From positions 174,394-238,393 of the forward strand of contig CAVURO010000004.1 of assembly GCA_963743945.1 (NCBI GenBank): DNA of 64,000 nt, read 5' to 3'. Shown here piece after piece: positions 16,915 through 25,750 of this stretch (the first letter of the stretch is position 1; every line of letters starts with the position of its first letter). The DNA is from JACOTK01 sp963743945 (GTDB taxonomy: Bacteria; Actinomycetota; Acidimicrobiia; Acidimicrobiales; CADCSY01). Made by a program: the position numbers and the translations under genes. The notes below the pieces were generated by a model. That model was not told the origin of the DNA. It ran no database searches and saw nothing but the letters and a program-made list of their open reading frames with translations.

Positions 16915-19011
16915 CTACGGAACGGGGATGGTGCCCACGATCCTGGCGCCCCGGCCCGGCGCAGAGGTCCACTCGACCGTGCCGCCGATGGCGCCGACCC
17001 GATCGCTCATGTTCACGTAGCCGTGCCCGGCGGTGGCGGCGGCCACGTCGAAGCCGGGACCATCGTCGATCACGGAGAAGTGCACCACGCCCTCATCCTC
17101 GGTGACGGACACGACAACCTCAGCACCGGGGGCGTGCTTGGCGGCGTTCTGGATGGCCTCCATGCAGCAGAAGTACACGGCGGCCTCCAGCTCGGTGGGG
17201 TACCGACCGATCCCGTCGGCCTCGACGCTGACCGCGAGCGGGCTGCGGTTGGCGGCGGCCCGGAGGGCCTCGGGGAGCCCGCTGTCCATGAGCAGGGGCG
17301 GGTAGATGCCGTGGGCGAGGTCCCGCAGCTCCTGAATGGTGTCCTTCACCGCTTCGGCGAGCGCATCGAGCATCTCGACCGCACCATCGGGGTCCTCGGC
17401 CAGGATGTCCTTCGCCAGCCGGAGGTTCACGGCCAGGGCCACCAGGTGTTGCTGGGCACCGTCGTGGAGGTTGCGCTCGATCTTGCGGCGCTCGGCGTCC
17501 CCAGTGGCCACGATGCGGGCCCGGGATGCCTGCAGGTCCTCGTTGGCCTGCTCGAGGTGCTCCAGGCTCTCCTGGAGCGCCGAGTCGAGCCGCACGTTGT
17601 GCAGCGCCAGCCCCACCTGGCGGGCCAACTCGGTGAGCACGCGATCGTCCTCATCGGTGAAGGCATCGCCGCCGTGGGCCCGCTCGATCACCAGCAGCCC
17701 GAGCAGCTCGCCGGAGTGGGCCGCCGGCGCCACGCGCAGCTGGGAGGCGGTCCGGCCTTCGAGCAGGTCCGGGAGCCACACCTCGAGCCAGGCGGTGCCG
17801 GTGACCCCGGCCCGCGCGACGATGGGCTGCTCGTCGGCCGACAGTCGCAGCGGGGGGGCCGCTCGATCGGGTACCGACACTGCCAGATCGAGGCGATCGG
17901 GTGATCCCGTCCAGATCTCCGCCCGCTCCAGCGCCAGGACCTTCCGCAGCGACTCGGCCAGCTGCAGGAGGAGCTCGTCCATGGGGATGGCCCGGGTGAG
18001 GCGGCTGCCCCACGTCCGCAGAACCTCGTCCGGTGGGTGCCGTTCGCCGTACACCAACCGGTTTGCCGTCTCCTCCAGGCGTTCCCGGGCCGGGACGTAG
18101 GCCAGCGCGGCGACGGCGGCGGCCAGCATGGAGAGCACGAGGAGGGTGCGCTCGGACCGCGCCGGCGGCCGGCCGAGGCCGATGACGACCACGAGGTACA
18201 CGACGACCACCACGGCGGTCAGACCGGTGGCCGACACGGTGTGCACGAGCACCCGGCCGACCCAGCGGGCGACGCCCGGGAACGTGCCGGCGACCACGGC
18301 GAGCGGCACGAGAGCACTGCCGGCCGCCGCCACCTCGGCCCAGTGGGTGGGCCAGTCGACCAGCAGGTGGAGGGCTGCGGCCACCAGCGCCACCTCGAGG
18401 AGCACCGCCACCGCGCAGCCGACCAGCTGAAGGCGCTCGCGGGCCCGGCCCGCCGACCGGAGGTAGATCTGGTGCGCCGCCGGCACCCCGAGGAGGAGGG
18501 CGACGACGACGGCCGCTGCCACCGCACCCGCCGCCGGCTGCCGGCCGTCGAGCGCGAGCCCGATCCCCACGACGGCGGCAACCGAGTAGGCCGCCACCAC
18601 CAGCGCCCGCCGGCCGCCCGTGCCCAGCCGCCCCTCGGGGATCACCAGCTCCACGTGCAGGGCCAGGGCCGGCACGAACGAGGCCGCCACCATGTGGAGC
18701 GCCTCCACGGCGTCCGCGCGATCGGCGCCCGCCGTGGCTGCGCACACCCCGCCGACCGCCGCGGCGGCCGCGGTCACGAACGCAGGCGTCGGATCGCCCC
18801 GGCGGGTCAGGACCAGCGCAGCGAGCGCCCAGGCTGCGACCAGGCCCGCCCGCACCCAGGTGCCGGCCACCACGTCGTCGTGGGCCAACCCGACCGCTCC
18901 TGCGCCGATCGCCACCGCCGCGAGCAGGCCTGCCGAAGCCCGGGCCACCGAGCCGCGGCCGCCGATCTGCACCTCGAGGGGCCGTTCCAGGGAGGTCGGC
19001 ACGGTGGTCAT
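16915..19011 (-). CDS. Membrane sensor histidine kinase, NarX/DegS-like (HisKA_3)
   Basis: 698 residues. About residues 25-300 contain some nine hydrophobic helices, then a GAF-like sensor domain (about 330-470), a short coiled coil (LEQANEDLQASRARI), and a HisKA_3 dimerisation helix with the phospho-acceptor in ERNLHDGAQQ. A HATPase domain follows with N-box EAIQNAAKHA, G1 DDGPGFD and G2 GHGYVNMSDRVGAIGG. This kinase class pairs with NarL-type regulators, here found on the other strand and, as a fusion, in its own operon. It follows the ABC ATPase gene by 17 bp. The integral membrane sensor is much larger than in typical NarX proteins. Confidence 0.92.
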   Translation of the reverse strand: MTTVPTSLERPLEVQIGGRGSVARASAGLLAAVAIGAGAVGLAHDDVVAGTWVRAGLVAAWALAALVLTRRGDPTPAFVTAAAAAVGGVCAATAGADRADAVEALHMVAASFVPALALHVELVIPEGRLGTGGRRALVVAAYSVAAVVGIGLALDGRQPAAGAVAAAVVVALLLGVPAAHQIYLRSAGRARERLQLVGCAVAVLLEVALVAAALHLLVDWPTHWAEVAAAGSALVPLAVVAGTFPGVARWVGRVLVHTVSATGLTAVVVVVYLVVVIGLGRPPARSERTLLVLSMLAAAVAALAYVPARERLEETANRLVYGERHPPDEVLRTWGSRLTRAIPMDELLLQLAESLRKVLALERAEIWTGSPDRLDLAVSVPDRAAPPLRLSADEQPIVARAGVTGTAWLEVWLPDLLEGRTASQLRVAPAAHSGELLGLLVIERAHGGDAFTDEDDRVLTELARQVGLALHNVRLDSALQESLEHLEQANEDLQASRARIVATGDAERRKIERNLHDGAQQHLVALAVNLRLAKDILAEDPDGAVEMLDALAEAVKDTIQELRDLAHGIYPPLLMDSGLPEALRAAANRSPLAVSVEADGIGRYPTELEAAVYFCCMEAIQNAAKHAPGAEVVVSVTEDEGVVHFSVIDDGPGFDVAAATAGHGYVNMSDRVGAIGGTVEWTSAPGRGARIVGTIPVP

Positions 19012-19028
19012 CGAGGTCGGCGAGGCGT

Positions 19029-19754
19029 CTATTGGGTTCCCGGGTCGATGACCCGGCCGTCCTGCATACGGGCGATCCGCTGGGCCGCGGCCGCCACGTC
19101 GTCGTCGTGGGTGACCATCAGGATGGTCTGGCCGCCCTGGTGGAGGCGGCGGAAGAGCTCCATCACCTCGTGGCCGCCCTCGGAGTCCAGGGCACCCGTC
19201 GGCTCATCGGCGAGCACCAGGGTGGGCTCGTTGGCCAGGGCCCGGGCGATGGCGAGGCGCTGCCGCTGCCCGCCGGAGAGCGAACCCGGCGCCGCCTTCG
19301 CCTTGTCCGACAGGCCGAGGAGGTCGAGGAGATCGCGACCGCGGGTCTCGGCGTGCTTCCGCTTGAGGCCGGCGACCATGGCCGGCAGGGCCACGTTTTC
19401 GAGCACGGTCATGCCCTCGAGGAGGTTGAAGAACTGGAACACGATGCCGATGCGCCGGCGGCGCATGCGGGCCAGTTCGTCCTCGGACTTCCCGGTGATC
19501 TCCTCGTCGACCAGGCGGATGGATCCCTCGTCCGCCTGGTCGAGGCCGGCGATCAGGTTGAGCAGGGTCGACTTACCACAGCCGGAGGGGCCCATGATCG
19601 CCACGAACTCGCCCGTGGCCATGTCGAAGTCGGTACCCCGCAGGGCGCGCACGGGGGCGTTCTCCGCCTCGAAGGTCCGCCGGACGCCGCGAACCTCCAG
19701 CACGAGATCGTGGCCCACGGGTGTCGTGGACAGCGCAGGTCCAGTCGCGGTCAT
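19029..19754 (-). CDS. ABC transporter ATP-binding protein (LolD/MacB type)
   Basis: 241 residues with Walker A GPSGCGKST, Q-loop VFQFFNLLEG, signature LSGGQRQR, Walker B LVLADEP and H-loop MVTHDDD. It is inserted between the cyclase fusion and the histidine kinase, and its start overlaps the cyclase stop by four bases (ATGA). No permease is in this operon. The frameshifted FtsX-like permease at 23.2-25.6 kb, on the other strand, is the nearest candidate partner. The gene thus couples a transporter to the signalling cassette, either as cargo or as sensor. Confidence 0.9.
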   Translation of the reverse strand: MTATGPALSTTPVGHDLVLEVRGVRRTFEAENAPVRALRGTDFDMATGEFVAIMGPSGCGKSTLLNLIAGLDQADEGSIRLVDEEITGKSEDELARMRRRRIGIVFQFFNLLEGMTVLENVALPAMVAGLKRKHAETRGRDLLDLLGLSDKAKAAPGSLSGGQRQRLAIARALANEPTLVLADEPTGALDSEGGHEVMELFRRLHQGGQTILMVTHDDDVAAAAQRIARMQDGRVIDPGTQ

Positions 19755-21076
19755 GGCCGCCTCCAGGCTATCGGTTCGATTCGGTAGGTGCTGACAGGAG
19801 TGGCTCGGCCCTTGACGAGCTCGGGGGGGTTTGCGGTGGCGTCCGGGCGCTCGGTGAGGCCCGCCCAGGTGGCTTCGCTGAGGATGGTCTGTCCGCCCGG
19901 ACGTGCCATCTCCTGCAGTCGTTGGGCGAGGTTCACCGTGTCACCGACCAGGGTGTACTCCAGGCGTTCCTCCGAGCCCAGGAGCGCGGCGGCCGCCTTG
20001 CCCGTGGACAGCCCGATCCCGAGGAGGAACTCCTCCCGGGCGGTCCCTTCCCACGCCTGGTTGAGGGCGTGCTGGGACCGGTGCATCTCCAGGGCGGCTT
20101 CGAGGGCCCGGTCCGGGTGGTCGGCTTGGGGGAACGGGGCGCCGAACACCGCCATCACCGCGTCGCCGACGAACTGCATGACCGTGCCTCCGACGCCGAT
20201 GATGGCCCGGTTCATGGCGGCCCGGTGCTCGTTCAGCTGGGCGGCGAGCTTGGTGGGCGGGGTCCGCTCGGCGATCGACGAGTAGCTGCGGATGTCGGAC
20301 ATCAGGACCGTGACCTCGAGCTCTTCGGACTCGCCGATGTGGCGGCCCTCCGCCCGCAGCTTCTCCGCCAGGCCACCGGGGAGCAGGCGCGAGAGCGTCT
20401 CCCCCTGCTCCTCCCGGTCGACGATGGCCTGGTGGAGCATACGGAGCCGGCGAAGGGCGCTCTCGGCACCGGTCGAGGCCCCCTTGGCCAGCTGGAGGAA
20501 CAGGCGCTCGACGGCGTCGGACACCGCCTCGGGCGTGGTGGCCCGGGTGACCGCGATGGCCTTGATCGGCTTCCCCTCGGCGACGAAGGTCAACAGCTCC
20601 TGGTCGGCGGCACCCAGGTCGTCGCCGTCCTGCACCGGTCGCACCAGGGCGTCGACGATCACCGGGTCGAGCAGGGTCCCGCCGGTGGCCACCGCCCGGA
20701 TGGCATCCACCAGCTGGTCGCCCTCGGCGAGGCGGTCCTTCAGCAGGTACGAGTAGCCGGCCGCACCGTCGGCGAGGAGGGACACGGCGTACTCGGGATC
20801 GTCGTACTGGGACAGGATGACGATCCCGGTGCCCGGGTTGCGCCGGCGGATCTCCCGGGCGGCGTCGATCCCTTCGCGCTGGAAGGTCGGCGGCATCCGG
20901 ATGTCGCTGACCACCACCTGCGGCTCGTGTCGGAGGGCGGCCGCCAGCAGCTCCGGGTGGTCGGCCGCCTCGCCAACGACCTCGATGTCGGATTCCCGGG
21001 CCAGCAGTGCCCGCACGCCGGAACGGACGATGAGGTTGTCGTCGGCCAGCACCACGGTGATCGCGCTCTCGGGCAT
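19751..21076 (-). CDS. REC / degenerate LuxR-HTH / class III nucleotidyl cyclase fusion
   Basis: About 440 residues. The receiver domain (phospho-acceptor in VVVSDIRMPP, Lys in YLLKDRL) is followed by a segment resembling a worn LuxR HTH (DQELLTFVAEGKPIKAIAV...AVERLFLQLAKG). Then come a linker helix and a class III cyclase domain with metal-binding Asp in VLMSDIRSYSS and in FVGDAVMAVFG, and the transition-state Asn/Arg in VGDTVNLAQRL. The substrate-specifying Lys is replaced by Gln (TVMQFVGD) and the partner Asp by Glu (LEYTLVGD). A phosphorylation-controlled cAMP or cGMP synthase is inferred. Start: ATG 21076 abuts the REC domain; GTG 21151 and ATG 21085 are possible. Confidence 0.88.
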   Translation of the reverse strand: MPESAITVVLADDNLIVRSGVRALLARESDIEVVGEAADHPELLAAALRHEPQVVVSDIRMPPTFQREGIDAAREIRRRNPGTGIVILSQYDDPEYAVSLLADGAAGYSYLLKDRLAEGDQLVDAIRAVATGGTLLDPVIVDALVRPVQDGDDLGAADQELLTFVAEGKPIKAIAVTRATTPEAVSDAVERLFLQLAKGASTGAESALRRLRMLHQAIVDREEQGETLSRLLPGGLAEKLRAEGRHIGESEELEVTVLMSDIRSYSSIAERTPPTKLAAQLNEHRAAMNRAIIGVGGTVMQFVGDAVMAVFGAPFPQADHPDRALEAALEMHRSQHALNQAWEGTAREEFLLGIGLSTGKAAAALLGSEERLEYTLVGDTVNLAQRLQEMARPGGQTILSEATWAGLTERPDATANPPELVKGRATPVSTYRIEPIAWRRP

Positions 21077-21206
21077 GGCTTCCATCCAGCCACGTCGCGC
21101 CGGCGCCGGCGAGGTGGCAGCCATGCGATTCGGCAGGGGTGCCGGCCCCACCCCGTGACACCTGCCGGCACCCTTGGTGGAGCCCGCCGCCGGGCCGGAA
21201 GGTGGA

Positions 21207-21254
21207 GGTGTCCGGATCAGGAGGCATCCGGATCAGGAGGCATCCGGATCAGGT
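21207..21254. repeat. 16-bp tandem repeat in the divergent promoter region
   Basis: ATCCGGATCAGGAGGC occurs three times (first and last copies partial) between the cyclase fusion and the cyclic-nucleotide-binding gene. The core TCCGGA is palindromic, so the tract also gives three evenly spaced palindromes upstream of the start at 21274. It could bind a regulator, but equally it resembles the other short tandem tracts of this genome. Confidence 0.75.
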
Positions 21255-21273
21255 CGAGGACGAGGAGGACGTC

Positions 21274-22275
21274 ATGCGGATCGAGTCGAGGGTGGTGGCG
21301 GTGTCGTGGATCCCGTCGGAGGCCCTGAAGGGGGCCATGAAGGTGCCGTTCGAGCTCGGCATCGCCCGCTACGACCAGCCCCTCCCGGACACGCTCGGCG
21401 ACCTCGAGGACTGGCGGGCGCGCGATCTCTTCCGGGTGGCGAACGATCTGCGGGCGTGGATCGAGGTGGATGACGACGGGGTCGTCATCGACCAGGGCTA
21501 CGCCGGTGGTGGCGTGATCGGCGCCACCACCATGTCGATGGGCGGGGCTGCCGCCACCTTCGCTGCGGTCGCCTATCCGGACCTGCAGGCGCCTCCCGAG
21601 GTGGGCGACGGCTGGGTCCGCTTCCGCCAGACCGTGGGTGGCCGCACGGGCGTGCCGGCCCCGCGCCGGGTGGCCACCCCGCCGTTCGTGCAGTACCACG
21701 CTCCCACGGCCTGGTCGGCGCTCGCCCTCACCATCCACGCCGGCGGGGAGGCCGAATGGGAGCTGGCGGGCGCCAGCCCGTTCCCGCGCCACTGGGTCTA
21801 CGGACCTGATGGGGCGCTCGCCGCCAAGAGCGGTCTCGTGGACTTCAAGGACTGGTACCGCCACGCGTTCGGGGACAACAGCCCCTGGGGCGGTGAGGAC
21901 TCCCCGGCGCTGGTGGCGGCGGTCGAGACCGCCCTGGAGCGCCGGCTGTCCTCGGTGATCATGGGGCAGGGCAAGCCGAAGGTGCGCAAGCTCAAGCAGG
22001 GCGCCACCCTGACCGAGCAGGGGGCCGAGGCGGACGCCCTGTACCTACTGCTCGACGGCATCCTCCGGGTGCTGGTGGACGGCGAGGAGGTGGCGGCCAT
22101 CGGACCCGGCGCCCTCATCGGGGAGCGGGCGGTCATCGAGGGGGGCCGGCGCACGGCCACCCTGGTGGCCTCGACCCCCTGCAAGGTGGCCGAGGCCCGG
22201 AAGGTGGAGCTCGACCTCGACCTGCTGGCCGAGGTGAGCCGGGGCCATCGGCGTGAGGAGCAGGATCGGGCGTGA
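21274..22275 (+). CDS. Protein with C-terminal cyclic-nucleotide-binding domain
   Basis: 333 residues. Residues 1 to about 215 form an unrecognised domain (RVVAVSWIPSEALKGAMKVPFE, AGGGVIGATTMSMGG). About residues 225-325 are a cNMP-binding domain: KLKQGATLTEQGAEADALYLL and a phosphate-binding cassette GALIGERAVIEGGRRTATL, with the Glu that contacts ribose and the Arg that contacts phosphate both present. No DNA-binding domain follows. ATG 21274 follows GAGGAGG. The stop overlaps the GTG of the metallohydrolase gene (GTGA). It is divergent from the cyclase, making it the probable effector of the nucleotide that cyclase makes. Confidence 0.85.
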   Translation: MRIESRVVAVSWIPSEALKGAMKVPFELGIARYDQPLPDTLGDLEDWRARDLFRVANDLRAWIEVDDDGVVIDQGYAGGGVIGATTMSMGGAAATFAAVAYPDLQAPPEVGDGWVRFRQTVGGRTGVPAPRRVATPPFVQYHAPTAWSALALTIHAGGEAEWELAGASPFPRHWVYGPDGALAAKSGLVDFKDWYRHAFGDNSPWGGEDSPALVAAVETALERRLSSVIMGQGKPKVRKLKQGATLTEQGAEADALYLLLDGILRVLVDGEEVAAIGPGALIGERAVIEGGRRTATLVASTPCKVAEARKVELDLDLLAEVSRGHRREEQDRA

Positions 22276-23111
22276 GGGTCCACGTGCTCGGCGTCCGGGG
22301 GTCCACCCCCGCGCCCGGGCACGCCTTCGCTCGCCACGGGGGGAACACCTCGTGCGTGGCGCTCGCCCGGGACGGTGAACCGCCCAGTCTGGTGCTCGAT
22401 GCCGGCACCGGTCTTCGCGGCCTCGGGGCGCTGCTCGGGGAGCGGCCCTTCGACGGTGCCCTGCTGCTCGGCCACCTCCACTGGGACCACACCCAGGGCC
22501 TCCCGTTCAGCCGCGCCGTCGACGCCGACGGCGCCCGCGTGCGGCTGTGCCTGCCGGACCAGGAGGACGGCGCTGCTGCGCTGGACGTGCTGGCTCGGGC
22601 CATGTCGCCACCCCACTTCCCGATCGGGCCGGAGGGCCTGCGCGGCCACTGGTCGTTCGAGGGCCTGACGCCGGGCACCCACGAGGTGGCCGGATTCGAG
22701 GTGCTGGCCCTCGACATCCCCCACAAGGGCGGCCGGACCTACGGCTACCGCATCAGCGACGGGCGGTCCGCCGTCGCCTACCTCTCGGATCACGGGCCCG
22801 TCGCCCTCGGCCCGGGCCCCGACGGGTGGGGTCCCTACCACGAGCACGCCATGGCCCTGGCCGACGGGGTCGACCTGCTCCTCCACGACGCGCAGCACAC
22901 CGCCGCGGAGCTCCCCGCCCGGGCCGGTTGGGGCCACTCGGCCGTCGACTACCCGGTCCACCTGGCCCTGCGGGCAGGGTCGCGGTCCGTGCTGCTTTTC
23001 CACCACGACCCCAACCGCACCGACGCCGAGCTCGACGCCATCGTCGAGGGGTTCCGCGACGCATCCGTCCCCGTGGCTGCCGCCGCCGAAGGCACCACGA
23101 TCGAGATCTGA
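22272..23111 (+). CDS. Metallo-beta-lactamase-fold hydrolase (putative phosphodiesterase)
   Basis: 279 residues. It has the complete di-metal set of the fold: LGHLHWDHTQG (HxHxDH), an Asp/His pair in LSDHGP and in HDAQHT, and FHHDP near the end, after an opening LGVRGSTPAPG and HGGNTSCV. The HGGNTSC opening is characteristic of RNase Z/PhnP/phosphodiesterase-like members rather than lactamases. Translational overlap with the cyclic-nucleotide-binding protein suggests that it degrades the signal or a product controlled by it. That assignment is inference from context; no specificity residue proves it. Confidence 0.85.
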   Translation: MRVHVLGVRGSTPAPGHAFARHGGNTSCVALARDGEPPSLVLDAGTGLRGLGALLGERPFDGALLLGHLHWDHTQGLPFSRAVDADGARVRLCLPDQEDGAAALDVLARAMSPPHFPIGPEGLRGHWSFEGLTPGTHEVAGFEVLALDIPHKGGRTYGYRISDGRSAVAYLSDHGPVALGPGPDGWGPYHEHAMALADGVDLLLHDAQHTAAELPARAGWGHSAVDYPVHLALRAGSRSVLLFHHDPNRTDAELDAIVEGFRDASVPVAAAAEGTTIEI

Positions 23112-23200
23112 CCGATTCGCGCGACGAGTGGGGCTACCACCCCCGCTGCAGGGATGGCTGCAGGCTTGTGGCCAGGGTGCGTGGAGCATCTAATGAAGCG

Positions 23201-25562
23201 GTGAATGGGGCCATCGCTCTCTGGGTGCGCGCCGACTGGCGTCGTCGAAGGCGCATGCTCGTCGCGCTGACGCTGATGGCCGGCCTCGCGGGCGCGGTCG
23301 TCCTCACCGCGACGGCGGGAGCTCGCCGCACGGCCTCCAGCTTCGAACGCTTCGTCGAGGTGTCGAGCGGTGCCGACGTGGCGGTCGACATGAGGTCCGC
23401 CGATCCCCGGATCGTCGACGACATCGCGCATCTGCCGATGGTTAAGGAGTCGGGTTCTTTCACGCTCGTGCTCGCGCTGGTCGAGGGCGTGGAGGCCGAC
23501 CTCGGCATTCGGATCCCCCGTGACGATCGGATGGGGGTGCAGATCGAGCGGTTCAAGGTCCTCCGAGGGCGCACGCCCAGCCCCGATCGCCCCGAGGAGG
23601 TGGTCGTGAACGAGCCGGCTGCCGCGCTGGTGGGAGTGGACGTCGGTGACGAGCTCGACGTCGCCACCCTGACCTCCGAACAGGTCCGGGCGGAGGCGTA
23701 CTTCCCGCCTCAAGGTCCCACGCTCCCGTTCCGGGTGGTGGGGGTGGTCCGCGGCACCGATGACATCGTCGAGGGCGCTGACGGCGGCTTCTTCGCCGGC
23801 CCGGCCCTCTACGACGAGGTGCACGGCCAGGTCGATGAGTTCACCACCTATCTCGGGGTCACCCTGATCGATGGTGCACGACGTGGCGGACTTCGAGGCC
23901 GCCGTCGCGGAGCTGGTGCCGCGAGACCTGGAGTACCAGACCCTCTCCCTGGAGGATCGATCGAAGGCGGTTCGGGGCACGATCTCTGCGGTCGCCTCCG
24001 GGTTGGCGGTCTTCGCGCTCGTGGCCGGCCTTGCGGCGATCGTCGCGGTGGGCCAGGCCGTGGGTCGTCACGTCGCCGGCGCCCACGCTGACGCCGAAGT
24101 CCTGCAGGGGCTCGGTGTCACCAGCTTCGCCCGGTCCGTCGCGCTGGTGCTCATGGCGCTCCCGGTCGCCGTCGGAGGAGCAGTGGTGGCCGTCGTCGGA
24201 GCCTGGCTGGCATCGCCGATCATGCCGCTCGGGCTGGCACGACGGGCGGAGCCCGATCCCGGACTGGCGGCGGACTGGCTCGTGTTCGTCGCAGGCGCTC
24301 TGGCAGTGGTCGCCATCGTCCTGGCGGCCGCGGCACCGGCGGCGGTGTGGGTGGCGCGAACGCAGAACGCGCCACCCACCCGTCGGAGGCCCTCGGCGCT
24401 GGCCGCGGCCATCGGTCGCGCCGGTGCCGGCCCGGTCCCGACGAACGGCGTGCGCCTGGCGCTCGACCGGCGCGCCCCCGCACTGCCCGTCCGGTCCGCC
24501 ATCGGCGGCATCGCGATGGCGATCGTCGGCGCGGTCTCCGTGCTCACCTTCTCGAACAGCCTCGATCAGTTGCTGGCCAACCCGGAGCGTTGGGGGTTCG
24601 GATGGGACCTCATGCTGAACTTCACGGCCGACGACGTGGACGCCGCTGCGGAGCGGGTTGTCGACGACGATCGGGTCAGTGCGGCTGCCCGGTGGGACGG
24701 GGGCTTCTCCTACGTCGAGGGCACCGTCGTGCGCGCCTACGGCCTGACACCGCTCTCCGGCGACATCGGCTTCGCCCTGCGCTCAGGCCGCCGGCCGGTC
24801 ACCCCAGGTGAGGTGGTGCTCGGCCCGGTCACCGCCGAAAGGCTCGGCGTCGAGCTCGGCGACCGGGTCGAGGTCGCACCCGAGCGCGACGCCGACGCCT
24901 CGCCCGTGGTCGTCGTCGGCACCGCCCTGTTCCCCGACGACGGCGAGGGAAGCTTCGCGGGCTCGGTCGGCTACTTCGACACCGCCTTCGCCGAGCACGC
25001 CACCGCCCCCGACCTCTTCGAGGCATCCCAGGTGGTGGTTCGGCTGCCTCGCGGTGCCGACCTCGACACCACCGCCGCGGCCTTCGACCACGACTACCCG
25101 GGGTCCGTGTCCGGCGAGAGCCTCCCGATCATGCCTGCCGAGGTGGCGAACCTCGGAAGCGTCCGTGCCCTCCCGCTCTGGCTGGCGGCGTTCGTCGCCA
25201 CCCTCGGGATCGCGTCGCTGGTCCACGTGCTGGTCACGACGGTTCGGCGTCGTCGCGGCGAGCTGGCGACACTGCGGACCCTCGGCATCACCCCGCGGCA
25301 GGCCCTGAGCTGCATCGTCTGGCAGGCGGCCACGATCACTGCCATGGGCATGGCGGTCGGCATCCCGCTCGGGCTGATCGCCGGTGACGCGGCCTGGTTC
25401 GCGATCACCGATCCCGCCGGGCTCGGCACCGATACCAACCGGCCGGTGCTGCTCTACGTCGCCATGGGGATCCTCGCGCTGCTCATCGCCGCGACGGTGG
25501 CCGTGCCGGCCGGTCTGCGGGCCGGACGCCAACGACCGGCGGAGGGCCTGCGAGCCGAGTGA
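23201..25562 (+). pseudogene. FtsX-like ABC permease, one frameshift
   Basis: The N-terminal frame starts at one of several GTG codons (23168, 23177, 23201), has a first helix (MLVALTLMAGLAGAVVLTA) and an extracytoplasmic domain, and runs to about 23875. The rest continues one frame over (VHDVADFEAAVAELVPRDLEY) with FtsX-type helices and RRGELATLRTLGITPRQAL. One extra G in GATGGTGCAC restores a protein of about 785 residues with two permease modules. No ATPase gene is next to it on this strand; the orphan ATPase at 19.0 kb may be its partner. Decay or consensus error cannot be told apart here. Confidence 0.8.
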
Positions 25563-25653
25563 CCGTCTCGGTTCGCCCGAGGTAGGGCCGCGCCGGCCAG
25601 GTTCGACTCAAGCTGTCCGCAGGGGCAACACCATCGGTCATGACGGGGTGTGG

Positions 25654-25693
25654 CCGTCCTCGATCGGTGGTGCCGTCCTCGATCGGTGGTGCC
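25654..25693. repeat. 19-bp tandem doublet
   Basis: CCGTCCTCGATCGGTGGTG occurs twice in tandem in the 188-bp gap before the flavoprotein gene. The rest of that gap (25563-25750) shows no gene. Confidence 0.8.
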
Positions 25694-25750
25694 GGCCCCA
25701 CCATGATCGGCATGCCTGCACCCTGGAGCGGAGGTCCCGGTGGTGGGTGA

